The notes beneath the pieces are model-generated. The model was not told where the DNA came from, did not search any database, and was given only the letters and a program-made list of their open reading frames with translations. This document shows positions 1-7,291 of a DNA stretch of 7,642 bases, in pieces. The position numbers and the translations under genes were made by a program. Within the stretch, counting starts at the first letter, position 1. Each line of letters begins with the position of its first letter. The DNA is from CAZRRV01 sp964602735 (GTDB lineage: Bacteria; Bacillota; Clostridia; Oscillospirales; Acutalibacteraceae). The stretch is from NCBI GenBank assembly GCA_964602735.1, contig CAZRRV010000057.1, positions 1 through 7,642 of the forward strand. Reading direction: 5' to 3'.

Positions 1-33
1 AAAAAAATTACATTACCGCAAGGCGAAAAATGA

Positions 34-62
34 TTGCGCGGGGAAGCGGGATATGATATAAT
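34..62 (+). promoter_or_regulatory. Extended -10 promoter for the glycosyltransferase-led operon
   Basis: A perfect TATAAT lies at 57-62, preceded by TGA at 54-56, giving a complete TGN extended -10 element. Seventeen bases upstream, TTGCGC (34-39) is a half-matching -35 hexamer. Transcription would start near 69, leaving a 5' UTR of about 64 nt before the ATG at 133. The site lies in a locally AT-rich patch within otherwise GC-rich sequence. Sigma-A type recognition is inferred from sequence only. Confidence 0.65.
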
Positions 63-121
63 TATACGGTTAAAAGCGGAACATAAAACCGCGGCGGGGC
101 GCGTGCGCGGAATAACGATAC

Positions 122-125
122 GGAG
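122..125 (+). promoter_or_regulatory. Shine-Dalgarno site that fixes the glycosyltransferase start
   Basis: GGAG at 122-125 sits 7 nt before the ATG at 133. The frame is open further upstream to a TTG at 34, but that TTG lies inside the -35 hexamer, upstream of the predicted transcription start. The protein from 133 also begins directly with the first beta strand of the GT-A fold, so 133 is preferred. Confidence 0.7.
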
Positions 126-132
126 CGTGAGT

Positions 133-1185
133 ATGCCGAAAATAAGCATAATAATGCCGGTTTACGGAGTGGAGGATTATGTTGGGCGGACGGTCGAAAG
201 TTTGCGGGAGCAGACGTTTGAAAACTGGGAACTGTTCGCGGTTGACGACGGATCCCCCGACAGAAGCGGCGAAATTTTAGACGGTCTTGCGGAGCGGGAC
301 GGGCGGATAAAGGTTATCCATAAAGAAAACGGGGGCGCGCCGAGCGCCCGTAACGCCGCGCTGGAACTGGCGACGGGCGAGTATGTTTATTTTTGCGACG
401 CCGACGACTGGGCGGAGCCCGGAATGCTCGCCGATATGCTCGGCATTTCCGAAAGAACCGGCGCGGAGATGACGGTCGCGGGTTTTTATATCGACACATA
501 CTCCGGCGAGAACGAAAAATTCACCCAAATACAGTCGGTGCATTCGGCGGTTTACGAAGATAAGGAATCCTTCCGCCGCGAGGCTCACCGGCTTTTCGAC
601 CGGAATCTTCTCTATACGCCGTGGAACAAGCTTTTCCGCCTTGATTACCTAAAGCGGAACGGCCTGCGTTTCCCCGACACTTTCTGGGACGATTTCCCTT
701 TCAATTTAAGCGTGATAAAAGACATTTCGCGGGTGGCGGTTACCGAAAAGGCGTACTATCACTTTACCCGCCGGCGCGCCGAGTCGGAAACCTCGCGCTA
801 CCGCCCCGATATGTACGAGCGGCGCGAGGAGGAGCATCAGTGGCTCAAACGGCTTTACGGCTACTGGAATATATCCTCCCCGGAGATCGACGAATTTCTG
901 TCGCGCAGATATGTGGAGCGCCTTGTCGGATGCATAGAGAACACGGCGGGTCCGGGCTGCGAAAAAACGGGGAAGGAGAAAAAAGCGGAAATAAAGCGGA
1001 TGATTTCCGCGCCCGCCGTCGGGGAGGCGCTTAAAACCGCCCGTCCCCGCTCGTTTTACATGAAACTTATGCTGCTGCCCGTGAAAATGAACAGCGCCAC
1101 ACTGTGCCGTCTCGAAGGCTCGCTGGTATCGCGGGTAAAGCGTACCGATATAAAGCTGTTCGCGAAACTTAAAGCCGGGCGGTAA
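133..1185 (+). CDS. Glycosyltransferase family 2 (GT-A fold)
   Basis: This 350-residue protein should transfer a sugar from a nucleotide-sugar donor to an envelope or exopolysaccharide acceptor at the cytoplasmic side of the membrane. The N-terminal GT2 domain starts at once with SIIMPVYG (about 5-12). The nucleotide-binding VDDGS motif is at 37-41 (D38, D39), the NGGAPSARN segment at about 66-74, and the metal-binding DADD at 89-92. The WNKLFR and WDDFPFN segments that follow are typical of clostridial GT2 enzymes of the EpsJ-like kind (family knowledge). The C-terminal part is basic and partly amphipathic, with no clear transmembrane helix, so it may lie on the membrane surface. Donor and acceptor cannot be read from sequence. 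It leads a likely operon, with the muramidase gene 46 bp downstream. A longer start at 34 (TTG) is rejected. The fold assignment is secure; the specific role is unknown. Confidence 0.9.
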   Translation: MPKISIIMPVYGVEDYVGRTVESLREQTFENWELFAVDDGSPDRSGEILDGLAERDGRIKVIHKENGGAPSARNAALELATGEYVYFCDADDWAEPGMLADMLGISERTGAEMTVAGFYIDTYSGENEKFTQIQSVHSAVYEDKESFRREAHRLFDRNLLYTPWNKLFRLDYLKRNGLRFPDTFWDDFPFNLSVIKDISRVAVTEKAYYHFTRRRAESETSRYRPDMYERREEEHQWLKRLYGYWNISSPEIDEFLSRRYVERLVGCIENTAGPGCEKTGKEKKAEIKRMISAPAVGEALKTARPRSFYMKLMLLPVKMNSATLCRLEGSLVSRVKRTDIKLFAKLKAGR

Positions 1186-1231
1186 TATCCGTTCCGGGGC
1201 ATTCCCGCGTTGCGGGCACCGGGGTGAAATT

Positions 1232-2851
1232 ATGAAAATAAAATTGCGCGCGCTCGTTCTGGCGCTCTGCGCGGCGGTAATCGTCGCCGGGGTATTTTCG
1301 GCGTGCAGATCGGATAAAGGCGGGGGGAAAGGCAAGAAAACGCCGGAATCTTCCTCCTCCGTTACGGAGGCTTCGGAGCCGAGCGACGTCGACGATCCCG
1401 AGGCGGGGGAAACGGCGGATGAAAACGGCGCGCCCGTCACGGCGGAAGCGATTGCCGCCCCGGGGGAGCGCGCCGTGGGAATCGATGTTTCGAAATGGCA
1501 GGGCCGGATCGACTGGGGCAAGGTGAAGAACGCGGGAATGACTTTCGCGTTTATCCGTATCGGCTACCGGGGCGAGAACGGAGTTATCTACCGCGACGAA
1601 ACAGCCGACTACAACCTCCAGCAGGCCGAGAAAGCCGGCGTACTTACGGGGGTATACTTCTTTTCCACCGCCGTAAACGCGCAGGAGGCGGAGGAGGAAG
1701 CGAAATGGACGGTGAACGCCGTCGCGGGGTATCCCGTGTCGTACCCGGTCGTTTACGACTGCGAGGGTTTCCGCAATCAGGGCAGTCGCATGAACGGTCT
1801 CACCGCCGAACGCCGCACCGCGAACGCCGAGCGGTTTTTGAAGACGGTTGCCGACGCGGGTTACGACGCGATGCTTTACGGCGCGAAGAACGAACTGCAG
1901 AACGATTACTACTGGAATATAGGAAAGCTGGAAAAGAATTATAAAATCTGGCTCGCCTACTACCCGGCCGTAACATATCCGCAGGCGGCGGCGCCCGAAT
2001 ACTCCGGCAGATACGACGCGTGGCAGTTTACCAACCGGGGCAAGGTTCCGGGGGTCGAGGGCGAGGTCGATCTGGCGGTCTGCTATTTCAAAAAAAACAA
2101 ACAGGCGGCGAAAGACGCGGCGAAAAGGCCTCCCGACGCGAGCGCTCCTCCCGCCGCCGAGGAGCGCAGTTACACCGCGGTGAACGAAACCGTAACGGCC
2201 AAGGATAAGACCAATCTGCGCGCCAGCGCGTCGACGAAGGGCGACATTGTCGCCGTCCTTCAAAACGGGCAGACGGCGAAAAGAGTAGGCATAAACGCCG
2301 ACACGGGGTGGTCGAAACTCGAATACAACGGGCGGACGGTTTACGCGGTGTCGAGTTATCTCACTACCGATCTTTCGTACAAACCCCCTTCCGCTACCGA
2401 CGGGTTCACCGCCGTCGACGAGCAGGTAACCGCCAAGAGCGAAACGAATCTCCGCGACGCCCCGTCAACCGACGGTTCGCGCGTGGTGCACACCCTTAAA
2501 AACGGCGAAACGGCGCACAGAACCGGGATAAACATGACGACGGGCTGGTCGCGGCTCGAATACAACGGGCAGACGGTTTACGCGGTGTCGAGTTATCTCA
2601 CTACCGATCTTTCGTATAAACCCTCCGTTGCGGACGACGGGTTCACCGCCGTCGACGAGCAGGTAACCGCCAAGGAAGAGACGAATCTTCGCACAAAACC
2701 GACGACCGAAGGTTCCGAGGTTGTATATATGCTTAAGAAAGGCGAATATGTACGGCGGACGGGGATAAACGGCGCGACGGGCTGGTCGCGGCTCGAATAC
2801 AACGGGCAGACGGTTTACGCGATAACCAGTTATCTTGAAGTAAAACGGTAA
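1232..2851 (+). CDS. GH25 muramidase (lysozyme) lipoprotein with three SH3 repeats
   Basis: This 539-residue predicted autolysin would cleave the MurNAc-GlcNAc beta-1,4 bond of peptidoglycan. Residues 1-25 form a signal peptide: basic N-terminus, hydrophobic core, then FSAC with Cys25 as the likely lipid-modified residue. Phe at -3 is not ideal for a lipobox. A Ser/Glu/Gly/Asp-rich linker spans about 26-78. The GH25 domain covers about 81-288: GIDVSKWQG (83-91, D85), the catalytic DxE in YDCEGF (D176, E178), DAWQF (262-266) and VDLAVCYF (279-286). A Pro/Ala linker (about 290-312) leads to three bacterial SH3 repeats starting near 314, 392 and 471 and running to the end; these probably bind cell wall. 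The start is supported by GGTGA at 1223-1227, 4 nt before the ATG. A small perfect hairpin (1204-1216) lies in the 46-bp gap after the glycosyltransferase, but it has no T-tract, so co-transcription is likely. Substrate fine specificity is unknown. Confidence 0.93.
   Translation: MKIKLRALVLALCAAVIVAGVFSACRSDKGGGKGKKTPESSSSVTEASEPSDVDDPEAGETADENGAPVTAEAIAAPGERAVGIDVSKWQGRIDWGKVKNAGMTFAFIRIGYRGENGVIYRDETADYNLQQAEKAGVLTGVYFFSTAVNAQEAEEEAKWTVNAVAGYPVSYPVVYDCEGFRNQGSRMNGLTAERRTANAERFLKTVADAGYDAMLYGAKNELQNDYYWNIGKLEKNYKIWLAYYPAVTYPQAAAPEYSGRYDAWQFTNRGKVPGVEGEVDLAVCYFKKNKQAAKDAAKRPPDASAPPAAEERSYTAVNETVTAKDKTNLRASASTKGDIVAVLQNGQTAKRVGINADTGWSKLEYNGRTVYAVSSYLTTDLSYKPPSATDGFTAVDEQVTAKSETNLRDAPSTDGSRVVHTLKNGETAHRTGINMTTGWSRLEYNGQTVYAVSSYLTTDLSYKPSVADDGFTAVDEQVTAKEETNLRTKPTTEGSEVVYMLKKGEYVRRTGINGATGWSRLEYNGQTVYAITSYLEVKR
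2171..2842 (+). repeat. Three tandem SH3-coding repeats, 237-bp period
   Basis: Three in-frame units begin at 2171, 2405 and 2642. From the second half of unit 1 onward the register is exactly 237 bp (79 codons). Some blocks are identical at DNA level: 2335-2379 equals 2572-2616 (45 bp), 2398-2437 equals 2635-2674 (40 bp), and 2538-2584 equals 2775-2821 (47 bp). Unit 2 therefore shares its ends with different neighbours. This is an intragenic protein-domain repeat, not a mobile element or CRISPR array. Confidence 0.9.
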
Positions 2852-2867
2852 AACCGGGGGAACTGAA

Positions 2868-4241
2868 ATGCTGAATTCGGAAAAACAGATGGACACAATA
2901 GTAACCCTCGCGAAGAACCGCGGGTTCGTTTACGCGGGGAGCGAGATTTACGGCGGGCTGTCGAATACATGGGATTACGGCCCGCTCGGCGTGGAGATGA
3001 AAAACAATCTCAAACAGGCATGGTGGCGGAAATTCGTGCGGGAGAATCCGTACAATGTGGGGCTCGACAGCGCCATTCTCATGAACCCGCAGGTATGGGT
3101 AGCGTCGGGGCATGTGGGCGGATTTTCGGACCCGCTTATGGACTGCAAAAACTGCAAAACGAGGCACCGCGCCGATCAGCTTATAGAGAGCGCCGGCGAA
3201 AATCCGGCGGGCTGGAGCTTCGAGCGGATGAGCGGTTACATAAAGGAACACGGCGTTAAATGCCCGGTGTGCGGAAGCACGGATTTTACCGACATCCGCC
3301 GTTTCAATCTGATGTTCAAAACCTATCAGGGGGTAACCGAGGAACAGAAAAACGAGATATATCTGCGCCCCGAAACCGCGCAGGGAATATTCGTGAACTT
3401 CGCGAATATTCAGCGCACCACCCGCCGCAAGCTCCCGTTCGGAGTATGCCAGACGGGAAAATCGTTCCGCAACGAGATCACCCCGGGCAATTTCATATTC
3501 CGAACCAGGGAATTCGAGCAGATGGAACTCGAATTTTTCTGCAAACCCGGCGAAGAGCTCGAATGGTTCGCCTACTGGAAGGATTTCTGCAAAAACTGGC
3601 TCCTTTCCCTTGGGCTTAAAGAGGAGAACCTGCGCGCGCGCGACCACGAAAAAGCGGAACTCGCCCACTACTCGAACGCCACCACCGATTTCGAGTTTTT
3701 GTTCCCGTTCGGTTGGGGGGAACTGTGGGGGGTTGCCTCTCGAACCGACTACGATCTGGCGCGGCACAGCGAGGCGTCGGGCAAATCGCTCGAATATTTC
3801 GACCCGGAAACGGGAGAAAAATACCTGCCTTATGTAATCGAACCGTCTCTCGGAGCCGACAGGGCGATGCTCGCTTTTCTCTGCGACGCCTACGACGAGG
3901 AGAAAGACGAAAAGGGCGAGACCCGCGTAGTGCTTCGGCTGCACCCGGCTCTCGCGCCCTATAAAGCGGCGGTGCTGCCGTTGAGCAAAAAACTTTCCGA
4001 ACCGGCGGGGCGGGTTTTCGACGCCCTGCGCAGAGAATTTTCCGTCGATTACGACGAAACCGGGTCGATCGGCAAGCGGTACCGCAGGCAGGATGAAATC
4101 GGCACCCCGTTCTGCGTTACCTACGACTTCGATTCCGAAACCGATCACCGCGTAACCGTGCGCGACCGCGACACGATGCAACAGGTGCGTATAGCCGTAG
4201 ACGACCTTGCCGGCTATATACGCGACGCGTCGGATTTTTAA
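2868..4241 (+). CDS. glyQS: Glycine--tRNA ligase, single-chain class II (GRS1) type
   Basis: This cytoplasmic enzyme charges tRNA-Gly with glycine using ATP. At 457 residues it is the usual length for the dimeric alpha2 form (sometimes named glyS), not the alpha2beta2 glyQ/glyS form. Visible features are WDYGPLG (35-41), a four-Cys zinc-knuckle insertion (C93, C96, C132, C135), RPETAQ (167-172), motif 2 FRNE (200-203) followed by FRTREFEQ, FGWGELWG (281-288), motif 3 EPSLGADR (325-332), and a C-terminal anticodon-binding domain from about 353. It starts 16 bp after the muramidase stop, with GGGGGAA (2856-2862) as ribosome binding site. No T-box leader can fit immediately upstream, so it probably depends on the upstream promoter or on one hidden inside the muramidase gene. 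Nothing suggests truncation or loss of catalytic residues. Confidence 0.97.
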   Translation: MLNSEKQMDTIVTLAKNRGFVYAGSEIYGGLSNTWDYGPLGVEMKNNLKQAWWRKFVRENPYNVGLDSAILMNPQVWVASGHVGGFSDPLMDCKNCKTRHRADQLIESAGENPAGWSFERMSGYIKEHGVKCPVCGSTDFTDIRRFNLMFKTYQGVTEEQKNEIYLRPETAQGIFVNFANIQRTTRRKLPFGVCQTGKSFRNEITPGNFIFRTREFEQMELEFFCKPGEELEWFAYWKDFCKNWLLSLGLKEENLRARDHEKAELAHYSNATTDFEFLFPFGWGELWGVASRTDYDLARHSEASGKSLEYFDPETGEKYLPYVIEPSLGADRAMLAFLCDAYDEEKDEKGETRVVLRLHPALAPYKAAVLPLSKKLSEPAGRVFDALRREFSVDYDETGSIGKRYRRQDEIGTPFCVTYDFDSETDHRVTVRDRDTMQQVRIAVDDLAGYIRDASDF

Positions 4242-4246
4242 GGGCA

Positions 4247-4453
4247 CCGCATAAAGGATCCCGTGCCGGATGTGCCGGCGGAGGACGCGGGAAGCCGCCG
4301 GGCGACCGCCTGACGGCTCCCAATGTCAGCTGCCCGGCATTTTCCGTTATGTTTCACAAGAATGCCCGGAAATACAGGGGAGTATTTCCCGCGCTTTTTG
4401 CCTGCTTTTAACGAAAAATCCGACGGCGCAGCCGATGCCGGTTCTTTATGCGG
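4247..4453. other. Structured intergenic segment bounded by a 10-bp inverted repeat
   Basis: No convincing gene lies in 4242-4538. CCGCATAAAG (4247-4256) and its exact reverse complement (4444-4453) bound this segment; as + strand RNA the pairing could extend to 14 bp (4247-4260 with 4440-4453) with two G-U pairs. Inside are perfect local hairpins: 4275-4281/4295-4301 (7 bp), 4310-4314/4325-4329 (5 bp), 4368-4375/4382-4389 (8 bp) and 4424-4427/4431-4434 (4 bp). GTTCTT (4441-4446) could instead pair with AAGAAC (4462-4467), opening the outer helix. It may be a structured 3' UTR, a small RNA, a decayed miniature element or chance pairing in GC-rich DNA. I do not recognise an RNA family. Confidence 0.35.
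4368..4399 (+). terminator. Possible intrinsic terminator after glycyl-tRNA synthetase
   Basis: GGAAATAC (4368-4375) pairs perfectly with GTATTTCC (4382-4389) around a 6-nt loop. A run of five T (4395-4399) follows, but 5 nt separate it from the stem. The stem is only moderately GC-rich and sits about 127 nt after the stop codon, so it is a weak candidate. Confidence 0.4.
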
Positions 4454-4493
4454 CATTGTCCAAGAACGCCGCGGACATTACGGTAATACAATA

Positions 4494-4516
4494 CGCCGCC
4501 CCTTTCCGGGGCGGCG
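4494..4516 (-). terminator. GC hairpin terminator for the - strand operon (possibly bidirectional)
   Basis: A perfect 9-bp stem (4494-4502 with 4508-4516) closes a 5-nt loop, 22 bp past the decarboxylase stop codon. On the - strand the stem is followed by the U-rich TATTGTATT; on the + strand it is followed by CTTCCTG. It therefore suits the - strand operon better, but its position between convergent genes would let it work both ways. There is no long uninterrupted T-run. Confidence 0.55.
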
Positions 4517-4538
4517 CTTCCTGTATGCCGGATAAAAC

Positions 4539-5912
4539 TCAGTCCGCGGCGCGGCGGGCGAAGCGTTCCTTCACTACCCGCACGCGCTCTCCTTCCGCGG
4601 AGTAGTATTTAAGCGTTTCCTCAACGGCGGAGTCGATTTTCTCGCCGCAGACCGCGGCAGAAACCGCCGGCGGGCAGACGATCGACGGCTCGGCCGCTAT
4701 TCTCCCCGCGCACTTTCCCACAGGAACATATTCGCCGGGGGAGAGCAGAGCCCCGCGCGGCGACATTACGCGCTCCGGGCGCCCGGGATCGGGCGGAACC
4801 GTCGGAATCGCCGGCTTTCCCCGAATACCGGCGAACGCGGAATCGAGACGGTCAAAATCGGAAACGCCGCTGTCAGCCGAAACCATCAGAACCAGAAAAT
4901 CGGGATCGGCGTATTCGGCCGTAATCCCTTCCCCGGCGAGAATTTCCGAAAGTTCCCGCCCCGTATATCCCATTGATTTCGCGGCGACGGTTATTTTAAG
5001 CGGTTCGTCGCCCGCCGTCCGCCAGCCGCGCTGTGCGAGAACCCGTTTGAAGGAATCCGTCCGCCCCGCCGCCTCCGCGATCCGCTCCGGCAGACTGCCG
5101 CTCAGTTCGCGGTTCAAAGCGTCGAGCGAACGCAGTATCAGATACGACGGGCTTGTAGACGCGAACAGCGCCATCGCGCTTTCCGCGGTATCCGCAAGCT
5201 CTTCCGGCGCGGTTTTCGAGAAATGCAGGTATGCGGCGCCGGTGAGTGCGGGTAGCGTTTTATGGGCCGAATCGCAGCATATATCGGCGCCGAGTTCGAG
5301 CGGGTGTTTCCCCCCGGGGAGAAAACGGAGATAGGCGCCGTGGGCGTTGTCGCAGAGCAGAAGCGCGCCGTTTTCCGCGCATACCTCCGAAAGCCCTCTC
5401 AAATCCGCCGTGATGCCCAGATAATCGGGGGAAGTTATGTAAACCGCCGCCGGTTTTTCGCGAACGGAGGCAAAGTATTGTTCCAGCCCCGCCGGCGTTA
5501 CGGCGCAGCGGCATAACGAAAAAGGTTCTTCGGAATACAGCCAGTCGATATCGATGTCGAGCAGCGCGGCGGCGGTGACAAACGAGGAATGCGCGTTCCT
5601 CCCCGCCGCTATTTTCGGCTTCGCTCCCGCGGCCGCGGCGTAAAGCGAAACGCAGTATAGCATCGCGCGAATGCACAGCGACGCGCCCTCCGCCGAGTAA
5701 ACGGTTTTCCCCGCTCCGAAAAGCGACGCCGCGTTCTCCTCGCTTTCCCGTATTATCCCCGACGGGGAATAAAGCCTGTCGGCTCCGTCGATTTCGGTTA
5801 TGTCGAACGGCTCGCACCCGGCGCGGCCATGCCCTTTATGACCCGGCATATGCATCCTGGTAAAACCGGCGGCGGCGTATCTGTCGGTAAAATCAACCAG
5901 CGGAGTATTCAC
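4539..5912 (-). CDS. Short-form ornithine/lysine/arginine decarboxylase-like PLP enzyme
   Basis: This 457-residue fold-type I PLP enzyme is of the YaaO/SpeA-like group, which lacks the N-terminal wing domain of inducible decarboxylases of roughly 700 residues or more. Such enzymes decarboxylate arginine, lysine or ornithine to polyamine precursors (family knowledge); the substrate cannot be fixed here. Visible motifs are HMPGHKG (21-27), RNAHSS with H108 as the likely cofactor-stacking residue, DNAHG with D188 facing the PLP nitrogen, SAHKTL with K218 as the Schiff-base lysine, and FASTSPSY. A family-like C-terminal MSPRGALLSPGE segment follows. DNAH replaces the DEAH I would expect. The start is GTG at 5912: GTGA overlaps the maturase stop by 4 nt and the protein starts just before the conserved domain. 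A further 119 upstream codons are open, but they overlap scfB and encode Arg-rich shadow sequence. It is the last gene of the scf operon. Confidence 0.88.
   Translation of the reverse strand: MNTPLVDFTDRYAAAGFTRMHMPGHKGHGRAGCEPFDITEIDGADRLYSPSGIIRESEENAASLFGAGKTVYSAEGASLCIRAMLYCVSLYAAAAGAKPKIAAGRNAHSSFVTAAALLDIDIDWLYSEEPFSLCRCAVTPAGLEQYFASVREKPAAVYITSPDYLGITADLRGLSEVCAENGALLLCDNAHGAYLRFLPGGKHPLELGADICCDSAHKTLPALTGAAYLHFSKTAPEELADTAESAMALFASTSPSYLILRSLDALNRELSGSLPERIAEAAGRTDSFKRVLAQRGWRTAGDEPLKITVAAKSMGYTGRELSEILAGEGITAEYADPDFLVLMVSADSGVSDFDRLDSAFAGIRGKPAIPTVPPDPGRPERVMSPRGALLSPGEYVPVGKCAGRIAAEPSIVCPPAVSAAVCGEKIDSAVEETLKYYSAEGERVRVVKERFARRAAD
5909..5912 (-). promoter_or_regulatory. GTGA stop/start overlap coupling scfB to the decarboxylase
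   Basis: On the - strand the four bases GTGA hold the GTG start of the decarboxylase and the TGA stop of scfB. GGCGGG a few bases upstream is only a weak ribosome binding site, so translation probably depends on ribosomes that finish scfB. This overlap decides the decarboxylase start. Confidence 0.75.
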
Positions 5913-7291
5913 GGCGTGTTCCCGCCGGAGGCCGCCCGGATATATATCGCGCACTCCATTCGCCTGCGGAACATCTCGCACCCGGCGGGATATATCCCGT
6001 TTACCGATCCGCTCGCTTCGTATGCGGCGGCGGCGCATCCTCCTGCGCAGTAAAACTTTGCCCAGCACCGCGAACATTCGGGCTGAGAGTAAACGGTTCT
6101 CGACGCGAATACATCGCGAAGGCGGGTGTTTGTGATTCCGTCGTATATATTCCCGATTTTGAACGCTTCGTCTCCCGCGAAACGGTGGCACGGGTAAAGG
6201 TCGCCGGCGGGGGTTACGGCGAGATATTCCCCGCCCGAGCCGCACCCGGAAATCCGCTTGTATATGCACGGCCCGCCCGACAGATCGACGTTGTAATGAT
6301 AAAATTCAAAAGGATCTCCCTTTTCGCGGGAGTCGAGGATCATTTCCGCGAGCTTTTCGTATTCCGAAAGCACGGTTTTCAGATCCTCCGCGGTAAGCGC
6401 GACAGGATCCCCCGGCTTCGCGACGACCGGTTCCATGCTAATCCGCCGGAATCCGAGCTCCAGCATTTGCTCTACATCCCGTGTGAAATCGGGGTTGTAA
6501 TGGGTAAATGTGCCGCGGATATAATAATTTTTTCCCTGCCGCGCCTTTACGAATTTCCTGAATTTCGGCACAATCACATCGTAGCTGCCCCTCCCGGCGG
6601 CGTCGACCCGGAAACGGTCGTGAACCTCTTTGCGCCCGTCGAGGCTTAAAACGACATTGTACATTTCCCGGTTCGAAAATTCGATAACATCGTCGTCGAT
6701 CAGCATGCCGTTGGTTGTGAGGGTGAACCTGAACCGTTTGCCCGTCTCTTTTTCCCGCGACCTCGCGTACGCGACAAGTTTCTTTACGACATCGAAATTA
6801 AGCAGCGGCTCCCCCCCGAAAAAATCCACCTCGAGATTCTTTCTGTCTCCTGAATCGGCGATTAAAAAATCAAGCGCCTTTTTGCCGGTTTCATACGGCA
6901 TAAGAGCGCTTTCGCCGCTGTACTTTCCCTGCCCCGCGAAACAGTAGGAACAGGTCAGATCGCACGCGTGAGCGACATGCAGACACAGCGCTTTCACAAC
7001 GCCGGCTTTCTTTTCGCGAGACTTTTCGGCTAAAGGAGCGAATTGATCGGGGGAGAAAAGCTTTCCCTCCCCGCGCAGGCGTTCGATGTCGCCTAAGCAG
7101 TTCTCGATTTCCGCGCGGGTAATATCCGGGTTCCCGGCGTATTTTTCAAGCATGGCGGAAATTACCGCGTCTTTTGCGGCCGTCTCCGCCATGCCGATAA
7201 TGTCGTACGCGAGATCGTCGACCAGATGCACCGATCCCGAACAGCCGTCAACCGCGATATTGAAACCGCCCTGCCGGTAGAGATGCACCAT
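5909..7291 (-). CDS. scfB: Radical SAM/SPASM SCIFF peptide maturase
   Basis: This 460-residue cytoplasmic iron-sulfur enzyme should use S-adenosylmethionine radical chemistry to form Cys thioether cross-links in the SCIFF precursor encoded just upstream. The N-terminal ~85 residues (MVHLYRQGGFNIAVD onward) resemble the peptide-recognition (RRE) domain of this family. The radical SAM cluster motif CDLTCSYC has C110, C114 and C117 (CX3CX2C) within the family-typical LHVAHACDLTCSYCFAG. GGEP is at 159-162 and a TTNG segment at 192-195. The SPASM region binds auxiliary clusters: C342, C350, C368, then C406, C409, C415 and C419 (CX2CX5CX3C), and C438. Length and motif order match CteB/Tte1186-type maturases. 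Its ATG directly follows the amber stop of scfA, in the same frame; GGAG in the end of scfA is rather far upstream, so translational coupling is likely. No key cysteine is missing. Confidence 0.96.
   Translation of the reverse strand: MVHLYRQGGFNIAVDGCSGSVHLVDDLAYDIIGMAETAAKDAVISAMLEKYAGNPDITRAEIENCLGDIERLRGEGKLFSPDQFAPLAEKSREKKAGVVKALCLHVAHACDLTCSYCFAGQGKYSGESALMPYETGKKALDFLIADSGDRKNLEVDFFGGEPLLNFDVVKKLVAYARSREKETGKRFRFTLTTNGMLIDDDVIEFSNREMYNVVLSLDGRKEVHDRFRVDAAGRGSYDVIVPKFRKFVKARQGKNYYIRGTFTHYNPDFTRDVEQMLELGFRRISMEPVVAKPGDPVALTAEDLKTVLSEYEKLAEMILDSREKGDPFEFYHYNVDLSGGPCIYKRISGCGSGGEYLAVTPAGDLYPCHRFAGDEAFKIGNIYDGITNTRLRDVFASRTVYSQPECSRCWAKFYCAGGCAAAAYEASGSVNGIYPAGCEMFRRRMECAIYIRAASGGNTP

Noticed and set aside
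34..132. Upstream TTG start that would add 33 residues to the glycosyltransferase
   Set aside because: The TTG lies in the predicted -35 box, the added sequence does not resemble GT2, and the ATG at 133 has a well-placed GGAG.
1204..1216. Hairpin between glycosyltransferase and muramidase as a terminator
   Set aside because: Only a 5-bp stem with no T-tract; the 46-bp gap and good ribosome binding site favour co-transcription.
706..1521. 271-codon open frame on the - strand across the glycosyltransferase and muramidase start
   Set aside because: It overlaps two recognised genes and its composition is that of a shadow frame.
1169..2263. 364-codon open frame on the - strand opposite the muramidase
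   Set aside because: Arg-rich antisense shadow of a well-supported GH25 gene.
2171..2842. CRISPR-like or mobile repeat array
   Set aside because: The repeats are contiguous in-frame SH3 domains with no spacer structure.
2733..4247. 504-codon open frame on the - strand opposite glycyl-tRNA synthetase
   Set aside because: It is the antisense shadow of a certain gene in GC-rich DNA, with no recognisable domain.
4238..4605. Short open frames on both strands (72 to 111 codons) in the convergent gap
   Set aside because: None shows a recognisable domain, they overlap hairpins and each other, and the longest runs into the decarboxylase gene.
5913..6269. N-terminal extension of 119 codons on the decarboxylase
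   Set aside because: It lies wholly over scfB, is Arg-rich shadow sequence and precedes the conserved domain; the GTG at 5912 gives the coupled overlap.
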